Source: Bacteroidales bacterium (GTDB lineage Bacteria > Bacteroidota > Bacteroidia > Bacteroidales > ML635J-15). Taken from it: 5,348 bases of DNA. The notes below the pieces were generated by a model that had not been told where the DNA came from, did no database searches, and saw nothing but the letters and a program-made list of their open reading frames with translations. The stretch covers positions 1 through 5,348 of the forward strand of contig JAQVGK010000272.1 in the NCBI GenBank assembly GCA_028696755.1, read 5' to 3'. The first letter of the stretch is position 1. Each line of letters begins with the position of its first letter. Both the position numbers and the translations under genes were made by a program. This document shows positions 1 to 5,017 of this stretch, in pieces.

Positions 1-207
1 ATATATCAATGGGTAATTTCACCGCTTTTTCCGCCGAACTGTCGTCACTATCCAACTTGTTCGAATTATACACTTGAAGCCTTTAAAAAGCACGGTCCGA
101 TAAAAGGTCTGATACTTGGAACATGGCGTATCTTGCGCTGTAATCCATGGGGAACACATGGGTTTGATCCTGTTCCAGAGAAATGGCCTAATTGGGGGAA
201 GAAGTGA
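1..207 (+). CDS. yidD: Membrane protein insertion efficiency factor YidD (C-terminal part, 5' end outside window)
   Basis: Reading from base 1 gives 68 codons and a TGA at 205-207. The protein shows the YidD signature almost end to end: [20 protein letters not shown] at residues 2-21, then [22 protein letters not shown] and a GFDPVP ending. Three of the family's conserved cysteines are visible (in NCR, TCS and RCNPW). The family is usually about 70-85 residues, so only roughly the first ten residues lie before the window. YidD is a small membrane-associated protein that assists YidC-dependent insertion of inner-membrane proteins. It often sits near rnpA and yidC, but here the downstream side is a repeat array and no such partner is visible. 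The short tail after PVPEKW (PNWGKK) is ordinary. Identification is by family motif and is secure; the exact start cannot be seen. Confidence 0.96.
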   Translation: MYQWVISPLFPPNCRHYPTCSNYTLEAFKKHGPIKGLILGTWRILRCNPWGTHGFDPVPEKWPNWGKK

Positions 208-280
208 GCAGGAGTATTTGGGCTACTGGCAAGACCTGTCAGCGTCCGTAGGTCCTAAAAGTGTCGCAGCGAGTAATCAT
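208..280. other. Gene-free spacer after yidD with a short inverted repeat
   Basis: This stretch separates the yidD stop from the tandem array. It is visibly richer in G+C than the repeats that follow. It contains GACCT at 233-237 and AGGTC at 250-254, a 5-bp inverted repeat with a 12-base loop. No T-run follows, so it is not a convincing intrinsic terminator. I see no open frame or promoter motif that I could defend. Confidence 0.4.
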
Positions 281-284
281 AGAC

Positions 285-342
285 TTTAAATTGCCGACTA
301 GAATTTTCTTTTCTTTTGACATTATTTTGGAGGCAATGTAAA
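285..342. repeat. Hairpin of repeat unit 1
   Basis: The left arm TTTAAATTGCC (285-295) faces the right arm GGCAATGTAAA (332-342). Ten of eleven positions pair; the exception is one A where unit 2 has C. The 36-base loop between them is pyrimidine-rich at first and then contains TTGACATTA. Confidence 0.7.
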
Positions 343-450
343 CGTCGATTAAGATAATTAAGTGATTTTCTCTAGGATATCTTTTCAACGTTTCCATAAC
401 CGCTAATGCGGATGATGGAAAGTTAAAAAGAATTGTGCAGAATGTTAGAC

Positions 451-508
451 TTTACATTGCCGACTAGAATTTCCTTTTCTTTTGACATTATTTTGGAGGC
501 AATGTAAA
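451..508. repeat. Hairpin of repeat unit 2 (perfect 11-bp arms)
   Basis: The left arm TTTACATTGCC (451-461) and the right arm GGCAATGTAAA (498-508) are perfectly complementary over 11 bp with a 36-base loop. The pairing can extend outward by GAC/GTC if one C (509) is bulged. This is the best-preserved copy of the structure and probably shows its intended form. Confidence 0.8.
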
Positions 509-616
509 CGTCGATTAAGATAATTAAGTGATTTTCTGTAGGATATCTTTTCAACGTTTCCATAACCGCTAATGCGGATGATGTAAAGTTAAAAAGAATT
601 GTGCAGAATGTTAGAC

Positions 617-675
617 TTTGCAATGCCGACTAGCATTTTCTTTCCAAAAATTCTAAGAGGCAATGTAAACGTCGG
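617..675. repeat. Degenerate hairpin of the shortened third copy
   Basis: The left arm TTTGCAATGCC (617-627) faces GGCAATGTAAA (659-669) with one mismatch and one possible G-U pair. A neighbouring CCGAC (626-630) is complementary to GTCGG (671-675) and gives an alternative pairing. The loop is 31 bases, shorter than in the other copies and with a different sequence after CATTTTCTTT. It lies 35 bases upstream of the next start codon, so it would be close to, or inside, the leader of the gene at 710. Confidence 0.55.
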
Positions 676-709
676 AGAGAAATTCTTTAACAAACTAACT
701 ATTAATTAT

Positions 710-1045
710 ATGACCAGATTTTTTAAATCAATTATCCTTTTGATTGCTGTTACGGCATTTTATTTTACATTAAGCGCACGAGATGCCAGAGTTGGTGAAT
801 TTAGCTGCAAAGTTAATTTTCACCGTGCAGACGGAAAGAAACTACTTGAGACAAAGCTAGCTGAGGTTACTGAAATTACATCTTTTGTTGTTAACCTTGA
901 GACAAAAGTTATTGATTTCAAATTTGATCCAGAAGTAATATCAGTAAAAAGAATCATCGCAGAGATTGAAAAAATCGGATATTACACCGAATTTTCTTAC
1001 AAGAATAGAGAAATTAAAACAAATCTCTTCATACAGCAAATATGA
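710..1045 (+). CDS. Small exported HMA-like domain protein lacking the CxxC metal site
   Basis: The protein is 111 residues from the ATG at 710. It begins MTRFFKSIILLIAVTAFYF, a short basic N-terminus and hydrophobic core, with a plausible signal-peptidase site after LSA (about residue 23); otherwise it is a membrane anchor. The rest reads like the beta-alpha-beta-beta-alpha-beta pattern of a heavy-metal-associated domain: a strand at FSCKVNF, a helix at GKKLLETKLAEV, a strand with FVVNLETKVIDFKFDPEVIS, then a helix RIIAEIEKIGY and a final strand. The usual GMxCxxC loop is replaced by HRADG, leaving a single cysteine in FSCK, so classic copper binding is unlikely. The frame stays open upstream to 599, but that part lies in the repeat array and lacks a signal sequence, so I chose 710. 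No Shine-Dalgarno is present. Function is unknown; the fold assignment is by pattern only. Confidence 0.75.
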   Translation: MTRFFKSIILLIAVTAFYFTLSARDARVGEFSCKVNFHRADGKKLLETKLAEVTEITSFVVNLETKVIDFKFDPEVISVKRIIAEIEKIGYYTEFSYKNREIKTNLFIQQI

Positions 1046-1048
1046 GAA

Positions 1049-1076
1049 GAAAAGCAAGCCATTCAGCTTGCTTTTC
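1049..1076. terminator. Strong hairpin terminator, likely bidirectional
   Basis: GAAAAGCAAGC (1049-1059) and GCTTGCTTTTC (1066-1076) are perfectly complementary over 11 bp with a 6-base loop. The arms end in an A-run and a T-run, so the structure is suitable as an intrinsic terminator in both directions. It begins three bases after the stop codon of the plus-strand gene at 710-1045. It also lies 10 bases beyond the TAA (1086-1088) of the minus-strand remnant described below. Confidence 0.85.
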
Positions 1077-1085
1077 AAAAATTGT

Positions 1086-1160
1086 TTAATAAGTCTTTGT
1101 AATTTTATCCGTTTCAGCATTGCCAAAACAATCTGCAATTTCAAGCAGATATGTACCTGT
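1086..1160 (-). pseudogene. Probable C-terminal remnant of a type IX secretion (T9SS) sorted protein
   Basis: On the minus strand, directly after the channel gene's TAA and in the same frame, 24 codons run to a second TAA at 1086-1088. The peptide contains GTYLLEIADCFGNAETDKIT. This resembles the closing strands of T9SS type A sorting domains, which commonly end in a G-x-Y-x-(hydrophobic) strand, a D-x-x-G-N turn and a final K-K/R-I strand. There is no start codon and nothing of the domain further upstream, because the channel gene occupies that space. The strong terminator follows 10 bases after the remnant's stop, the usual place for the end of a real gene. I infer a fossil gene end. The alternative is chance similarity of a short in-frame extension. 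No reading through the TAA is implied. Confidence 0.4.
1131..1150. other. Short hairpin downstream of the channel gene
   Basis: ATCTGC (1131-1136) pairs with GCAGAT (1145-1150) over 6 bp with an 8-base loop. On the minus strand it is followed by TGTTTTGG, so it might weakly terminate the channel transcript. It overlaps the remnant reading frame and the larger terminator lies just beyond it. Confidence 0.35.
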
Positions 1161-2426
1161 TTACATGGCCCTTCCTTCTCTAAAATCGTTTCCAGTTGGC
1201 GATTGGAACACTCTTAGTTCGAATTCGGGAATTACTGCAAGAACGTGATCAAAAATATCGCTCTGTACCTGTTCAAATTCTGCCCATGCTTTTATTTTAC
1301 TAAATGCATAAATTTCCATCGGAATTCCGGTATCTGTTGGTTCAAGTTGCCTTACGATAAGAGTCATGTCTTTGTTAATTCTTTCATTTGCTTTTAGATA
1401 TTCTTCCAAATAAACTCTGAATACTCCAATATTAGTCATCTTTAATCCATTTACAGGAATAGAAGTATCAATACTTTTTGATTTGTTTGCTTTTTCGATT
1501 TCGGTGGACTTTGATTTTATATAATCTGTGATTAAACTAAACTTTGACAATCTTTCGAGCATCTCATCCGAACAAAACTTAACACTGGTCATATCAAGTC
1601 TGATAGAACGCTTGATACGCCTTCCCTCCGACTCTTCCATGCCTCTCCAGTTATGAAAAGTCTCCGACACCAAGGCATAAGTGGGTATAGTTGCAATAGT
1701 TTTGTCCCAGTTCTGAACTTTTACGGTATTTAAACTCACTTCTGTAACCACACCGTCGGCATTTCGTGCTGGCATACTTATCCAGTCGCCAATACGTACC
1801 ATGTCGTTTGTAGTGAGTTGAATTCCACCAACCAGTCCAAGAATCGAATCTTTAAAAATCAAAAGTAAAACTGCCGTCATCGCGCCAAGCCCGGTAACGA
1901 AATATCCAACATCTTTATTCAGCAAAATCGACAATGCTGAAATTGCAGCAATAATAAAAGTAATAATTTTAACAACCTGAATGTAGCTTTTTATACTGGT
2001 TCCTTTCTTCTCGCCAATAGTAATGTCATAAATATCATTAAGCCCGTTTAAAAACGAGTTTACAACCATGGTTAAAACAACAACTAGGTAAATCAAAGAT
2101 ACTTTTTTGATCAGATTGATAGCAATTTCTGAATCGGGGAAAGCAATATTTACCGAATAATAAACAATTATTACGGGTACAATATGCGACAACTTATGAA
2201 AGACTTTCTTTTCGAGTAAAATATCATCCCACGAATTTTTAGTTTTTTTAACAACACGTTTGATAACTCCAAGAATAATCTTTTTGGTAATAAAATCGGC
2301 AACAATGCTAATAATTGCAATGCCTAAAAGAATAATTACCACACAAAGAAAATCGGCTACTCCACTATTTACTCCTTGCTCTAAAAGCCAAGATTTTAAT
2401 TCTGTACTAATATTTGCAGTGTCCAT
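1161..2426 (-). CDS. ybdG: YbdG/MscM-type mechanosensitive ion channel (MscS family)
   Basis: The protein is 421 residues, close to the 415 of E. coli YbdG. Five membrane segments are visible at about 24-44, 79-98, 106-127, 150-169 and 173-201. The last is the pore-lining helix, GLGAMTAVLLLIFKDSILGL, followed by the GGIQLTTNDMVRIGDWI entry to the cytoplasmic beta domain. Family hallmarks after that are VKVQNWDKTIATIPT (236-250), the EGRRIKRSI stretch (267-275) that marks the YbdG branch, MTNIGVFRVYL, KDMTLIVRQL and a C-terminal FQSPTGNDFR. The protein would form an inner-membrane pore that opens under tension and relieves hypo-osmotic stress. The start is ATG at 2424-2426, immediately before MDTANIS; no Shine-Dalgarno is seen, and I found no exact TAnnTTTG promoter on this strand. 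The gene converges with the HMA-like gene. Its C-terminus ends where the family normally ends, so the in-frame codons after the stop are not a missing part of it. Confidence 0.95.
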   Translation of the reverse strand: MDTANISTELKSWLLEQGVNSGVADFLCVVIILLGIAIISIVADFITKKIILGVIKRVVKKTKNSWDDILLEKKVFHKLSHIVPVIIVYYSVNIAFPDSEIAINLIKKVSLIYLVVVLTMVVNSFLNGLNDIYDITIGEKKGTSIKSYIQVVKIITFIIAAISALSILLNKDVGYFVTGLGAMTAVLLLIFKDSILGLVGGIQLTTNDMVRIGDWISMPARNADGVVTEVSLNTVKVQNWDKTIATIPTYALVSETFHNWRGMEESEGRRIKRSIRLDMTSVKFCSDEMLERLSKFSLITDYIKSKSTEIEKANKSKSIDTSIPVNGLKMTNIGVFRVYLEEYLKANERINKDMTLIVRQLEPTDTGIPMEIYAFSKIKAWAEFEQVQSDIFDHVLAVIPEFELRVFQSPTGNDFREGRAM

Positions 2427-2483
2427 ACTTAAAATAATTTGTAACTAATTGGGTTTTTATGTAAAAAATAAATATTGTGTTTT

Positions 2484-2602
2484 GCATGGGGCTGTGAGTG
2501 CTAAAGTTTGACATACTACTGTATGCAAAAATTGCAAAATAATATTAGTAGCACGAATCTCCTGACTACTGTAATTTAAGCTCCATGCGCCATGTTCCAT
2601 GC
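2484..2602. repeat. GCATGG-heptad inverted repeat element, copy A (upstream of the peptidase)
   Basis: A left arm, GCATGGGGCT (2484-2493), faces AGCTCCATGC (2579-2588). All ten positions pair if one G-U is allowed. The right side continues as three imperfect heptads around CCATG to position 2602. The interior holds a smaller hairpin, CATAC/GTATG (2512-2525), and the direct repeat ACTACTGTA at 2515 and 2565. The right arm agrees with that of copy B at 20 of 23 positions (A 2580-2602, B 4163-4185). The interiors of the two copies do not align well. The element fills much of the spacer between the divergent channel and peptidase genes. Confidence 0.7.
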
Positions 2603-2655
2603 TATTATTAATAAGTTCTTGTCTCACACCTGTTAAATACTTAAAATAATTGTAT

Positions 2656-2663
2656 TAAATTTG
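2656..2663 (+). promoter_or_regulatory. Candidate promoter -7 element for the M64 peptidase gene
   Basis: TAAATTTG is an exact match to TAnnTTTG, the -7 element described for Bacteroidota housekeeping promoters. The -33 side is weak: TGTT at 2631-2634 is about the right distance away, with no full TTTG. It would start the message near 2669-2671, giving a leader of about 25 bases before the ATG at 2694. This also argues against the in-frame TTG at 2661 as a start. Confidence 0.6.
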
Positions 2664-2693
2664 TACGGTAAAAATAATTTTAAAATTTTGCTA

Positions 2694-3992
2694 ATGAAAT
2701 ACTTTTTCAGGCTTTTTATCAATATTGCAGTGTTAGCTTTTTTAATCTCGCTAAATAGCAATCTTTACTCACAGAATAATTTCGACAAATGGTTTAGTGA
2801 TGGCACTTTAAGAATAGATTATTACCATACCGGTACCGATAAAACCGAGCAGATATTGTTCAAAGAATTGCGCTACGAAAAGTACTGGGGTGGCAGCAAA
2901 ACTAATCTTACCGACAAATTTGGATATGGTAATTATTTGGTAAAACTTACAGATATCGCTAGTGGAAATTTGATTTTTAGCTATGCTTTTTGTTCGCTTT
3001 TCGAAGAATGGCAGTTTACCGAAGAGGCAAAACTAACGAATCGAGGATTTCCAGAATCACTTATTGTGCCGTTCCCAAAAGCAAAGGTTAAGGTAGAATT
3101 GTTCGTTCGGCAGTTTGCCGATAATAGTTTTAAGCTTTTGTATGAGATGGAAGTTGATCCTGCTGATGTTACTATCAATCGTGAGCAAAAAGTTAATGCC
3201 GAGGTAAAGAAAATTCATTATTCAGCCGATCCTGCCTTAGCACTTGATATGGTTTTTATTGGTGATGGCTATACAAGTTCCGAAATTAACGAGTTCTATG
3301 ATGAAGTTACTGCAACAATGAATTATTTATTCGGCATCGCTCCTTTCAACAAAATGAAAGATAAAATTAACGTTTGGGCTGTTGCTGCAATTTCTAACGA
3401 AAGCGGTACCGACGTTCCTCAGGATGGAATTTGGAAATCGACTGCTCTAAATACCAATTTCTTCACTTTCCGCAGCGATAGATATCTTACCACTTCTGAT
3501 TTTCATTCGGTGCGTGATTATGCAGCACTTGCTCCTTGCGATCAGGTTTGTATTCTTGTAAATACAGATATTTATGGTGGCGGCGGAATTTATAATTTCT
3601 GGAATATTACTAGTGCGAAAAATGTTTACCGAAACGAAGTGTTTGCGCACGAATTGGGCCATTCGCTCGGTGCTTTGGGTGATGAATATTACACCGACGA
3701 AGTTGCAACCGAAGACATTTACAATAAAAATACAGAACCATATCAGGCTAATTTAACAACACTTGTAAATTTTAGCTCTAAGTGGAAAGATATGATGAAG
3801 TCGGATACGCCTGTTCCAACTCCTGTTACAAAAGAAAATGCATCAGTTCTTGGAGTTTACGAAGGTGGCGGCTATCAGGCCAAAGGCATTTACCGACCAT
3901 ATATTTCGTGCAAGATGAAAGAACTTGGAGCAAATTTCTGCCCTGTTTGCCAGAAAACGCTTTCGGATGTGATTCTGTATTATAGTGAATAA
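2694..3992 (+). CDS. Secreted M64-family (IgA peptidase family) zinc metallopeptidase
   Basis: The protein is 432 residues from the ATG at 2694. A signal peptide (MKYFFRLFINIAVLAFLISL then NSNLYSQ) should be cut near residue 26. There is no lipobox cysteine, so it is not a lipoprotein. Residues about 27-160 form the beta-rich M64 N-terminal domain (DKWFSDGTLRIDYYHTG onward). The catalytic domain begins near 180 with LDMVFIGDGYTSSE and carries HELGHSLGALGDEYY: zinc ligands His319 and His323, catalytic Glu320 and a probable third ligand Asp330. The family's cysteine cluster near the C-terminus is present, Cys406, Cys416 and Cys419 (FCPVC). The protein stops soon after, with no T9SS sorting domain, so the mature enzyme is probably periplasmic or exported by another route. 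The family is named for a clostridial IgA protease, but substrates of most members are unknown. An in-frame TTG at 2661 was rejected. The gene stands alone between two copies of the same inverted repeat element. Confidence 0.95.
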   Translation: MKYFFRLFINIAVLAFLISLNSNLYSQNNFDKWFSDGTLRIDYYHTGTDKTEQILFKELRYEKYWGGSKTNLTDKFGYGNYLVKLTDIASGNLIFSYAFCSLFEEWQFTEEAKLTNRGFPESLIVPFPKAKVKVELFVRQFADNSFKLLYEMEVDPADVTINREQKVNAEVKKIHYSADPALALDMVFIGDGYTSSEINEFYDEVTATMNYLFGIAPFNKMKDKINVWAVAAISNESGTDVPQDGIWKSTALNTNFFTFRSDRYLTTSDFHSVRDYAALAPCDQVCILVNTDIYGGGGIYNFWNITSAKNVYRNEVFAHELGHSLGALGDEYYTDEVATEDIYNKNTEPYQANLTTLVNFSSKWKDMMKSDTPVPTPVTKENASVLGVYEGGGYQAKGIYRPYISCKMKELGANFCPVCQKTLSDVILYYSE

Positions 3993-3999
3993 TAGATTA

Positions 4000-4007
4000 T
4001 AACTTTG
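4000..4007 (+). promoter_or_regulatory. Candidate -7 promoter element after the peptidase gene, facing the enoyl-CoA hydratase operon
   Basis: TAACTTTG matches TAnnTTTG exactly and lies eight bases after the peptidase stop. A partial -33 match, TCTG at 3974-3977, is 22 bases upstream. If used, the transcript would carry a leader of about 240 bases that includes all of repeat copy B. The fixed part of the motif is only six bases, so chance matches are common in AT-rich DNA. Confidence 0.35.
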
Positions 4008-4061
4008 CAAGCATGAGAAGTGACATAGAATTTAAAACTTACTATTTATATTTTCCAAAAA

Positions 4062-4186
4062 GCATGGTGCATGGCGCATGGTGCATGGGGTTATTTGTGC
4101 TGAATTTATCTTATTCACATTTTCAAAATTTCCACACAAAAATCTTACTCTATGCCATGAAAGCTCCATGCTCCATGCCCCATGCC
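4062..4186. repeat. GCATGG-heptad inverted repeat element, copy B (downstream of the peptidase)
   Basis: The left arm (4062-4090) is four successive 7-base units of the form GCATGGN, with T, C, T and G at the variable base. The right arm (4163-4186) is three inverse units around CCATGC. The arms can pair over about 20 bp with a mismatch at each seventh, variable position, leaving a loop of more than 70 bases. The loop holds no gene that I can support. The right arm nearly matches that of copy A at the other side of the peptidase gene. The rest of the 260-base spacer (3993-4252) shows only the promoter candidate at 4000. Confidence 0.75.
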
Positions 4187-4252
4187 AAAAAAGTTTTGAA
4201 GATTACAAGTCACAAAACATATCGCTAAATAATTACTAATAATTTATTCGAC

Positions 4253-5017
4253 ATGGAATACAAAACCATTGAACTTAGCATAAACGATAATATCTGCACC
4301 TTAAAGCTAAATTACCCACAAAAACTAAATTCATTATCACAATTGTTTTTTGATGAGTTTGATCATGCAGTTTTTAAAATTGCTGAGGATAAATCTGTAA
4401 GAGTTTTGATTATCAGAGGAACTGACGAAGTTTTCTCGGCAGGTGGCGACCTTAAAGAAATTGCAGCAGCTGATTATACAAAGTCGTTTTTGATGTGTCG
4501 AAGAGTGCAAGAATCATTTGCGGCTCTTCAGAATATAGAAATTCCGGTAATTGCAGCATTGAGCGGAATTGTTTTTGGCGGTGGTACCGAATTATCTTTG
4601 CATTGTGATATTCGTTTTGTTGACGAGAATACGGTTATCAGGCTGCCCGAATCAGATCTCGGTTTAATTCCAGGCGCTGGTGGAATTAGTATTTTGTCAC
4701 GATATTTCTCTCCAGGCGATTCGGCTTACTATCTATTTACAGGTAACCAAATTTCGCTAACCAAGGCATTAGAGAACGGACTTGTGCAAAAAATCTCTAA
4801 TTCGGGCGAAGTATATAACGATGCTGTTAATTTTGCAAAAGAGCTTTTGCAGAAAAGTCCCGAGTCGCTTGCTGCAATTAAGAAAATTATTGTTGCGTCG
4901 TTTTTTTTACCGGTTAACGAACTGCTTGATATGGAAGCGAAAGAGTTTAGCTCAGTTGTGCAGCTAAGCGGAAGAGAAAAAATCAATGCATTTTTTGAAT
5001 TAAAAAAGAAGAAATGA
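4253..5017 (+). CDS. Enoyl-CoA hydratase/isomerase family protein (crotonase fold)
   Basis: The protein is 254 residues, the usual length for a single-domain crotonase. The first oxyanion-hole segment is FSAGGDLKEI (61-70), and the second is the glycine-rich FGGGTELSLHCDIRF (108-122). Both acid residues of classical enoyl-CoA hydratase are present: Glu113 in GGGTEL and Glu133 in LPESDLGLIPGAGG, 20 residues apart as in the rat enzyme (Glu144 and Glu164). Hydration or dehydration of an enoyl thioester is therefore chemically possible; the natural substrate cannot be read from the sequence. The start ATG at 4253 has an AT-rich leader and no Shine-Dalgarno. The stop overlaps the next start as ATGA, which suggests coupled translation with a condensing enzyme. 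That pairing fits building or tailoring of an acyl or polyketide-like chain better than a lone beta-oxidation enzyme, but this is inference. Confidence 0.93.
   Translation: MEYKTIELSINDNICTLKLNYPQKLNSLSQLFFDEFDHAVFKIAEDKSVRVLIIRGTDEVFSAGGDLKEIAAADYTKSFLMCRRVQESFAALQNIEIPVIAALSGIVFGGGTELSLHCDIRFVDENTVIRLPESDLGLIPGAGGISILSRYFSPGDSAYYLFTGNQISLTKALENGLVQKISNSGEVYNDAVNFAKELLQKSPESLAAIKKIIVASFFLPVNELLDMEAKEFSSVVQLSGREKINAFFELKKKK

Larger units (their letters stand above)
281..675. repeat. Tandem repeat array: two 166-bp units plus a shortened third copy
   Basis: Unit 1 is 281-446 and unit 2 is 447-612, both exactly 166 bp. They differ at only four positions by eye (A/C, T/C, C/G and G/T). A third copy starts at 613 with the same AGACTTT opening but keeps only about 63 bases, skipping the middle and ending at the GGCAATGTAAAC segment near 670. 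Each copy opens with AGACTTTACATTGCC or a variant and later carries GGCAATGTAAACGTC, so each can form a hairpin. The outer ends of the whole block, 281-307 and 647-673, are also imperfect inverted repeats of each other (AAAATTCTA and GGCAAT blocks match). The unit length is not a multiple of three, so it is not a protein repeat. It could be a non-autonomous, MITE-like element that has duplicated, or a structured intergenic repeat. I see no transposase. Confidence 0.9.

Noticed and set aside
316..344. TTGACA then 17 bases then TAAACG in repeat unit 1 (also in unit 2)
   Set aside because: The spacing fits a proteobacterial-type promoter, but the -10 match is poor and Bacteroidota promoters use a different consensus. 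No gene follows at a suitable distance in unit 1.
423..623. 66-codon open frame on the minus strand inside the repeat array
   Set aside because: It begins with TTG and spans one 166-bp unit. The unit length is not a multiple of three, so the reading cannot continue from unit to unit, and no family is recognisable. A coding fossil is possible but not supported.
281..675. CRISPR array
   Set aside because: The repeated unit is 166 bp and nearly identical throughout, with no short constant repeats alternating with unique spacers and no cas genes nearby.
599..709. Upstream extension of the HMA-like gene to the TTG at 599
   Set aside because: The extra residues come from the repeat array and would bury the signal sequence in the middle of the protein. 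ATG at 710 gives a normal N-terminal signal.
941..1144. 67-codon minus-strand frame between the convergent genes
   Set aside because: It starts with TTG, overlaps the terminator hairpin and the opposite-strand HMA-like gene, and is in a different frame from the T9SS-like remnant.
2661..2693. TTG start at 2661 for the M64 peptidase
   Set aside because: It would add 11 residues before the signal peptide and overlaps the best promoter -7 element. ATG at 2694 starts directly at a canonical signal peptide.
4013..4228. 71-codon open frame on the plus strand between the peptidase and the enoyl-CoA hydratase
   Set aside because: Its distinctive part (MVHGAWCMG) is simply the GCATGG heptad repeat in translation, and the rest has no recognisable domain. 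The repeat explains the frame.
4729..4986. 85-codon minus-strand frame inside the enoyl-CoA hydratase gene
   Set aside because: It is antisense to a well-supported crotonase whose catalytic motifs establish the coding frame.
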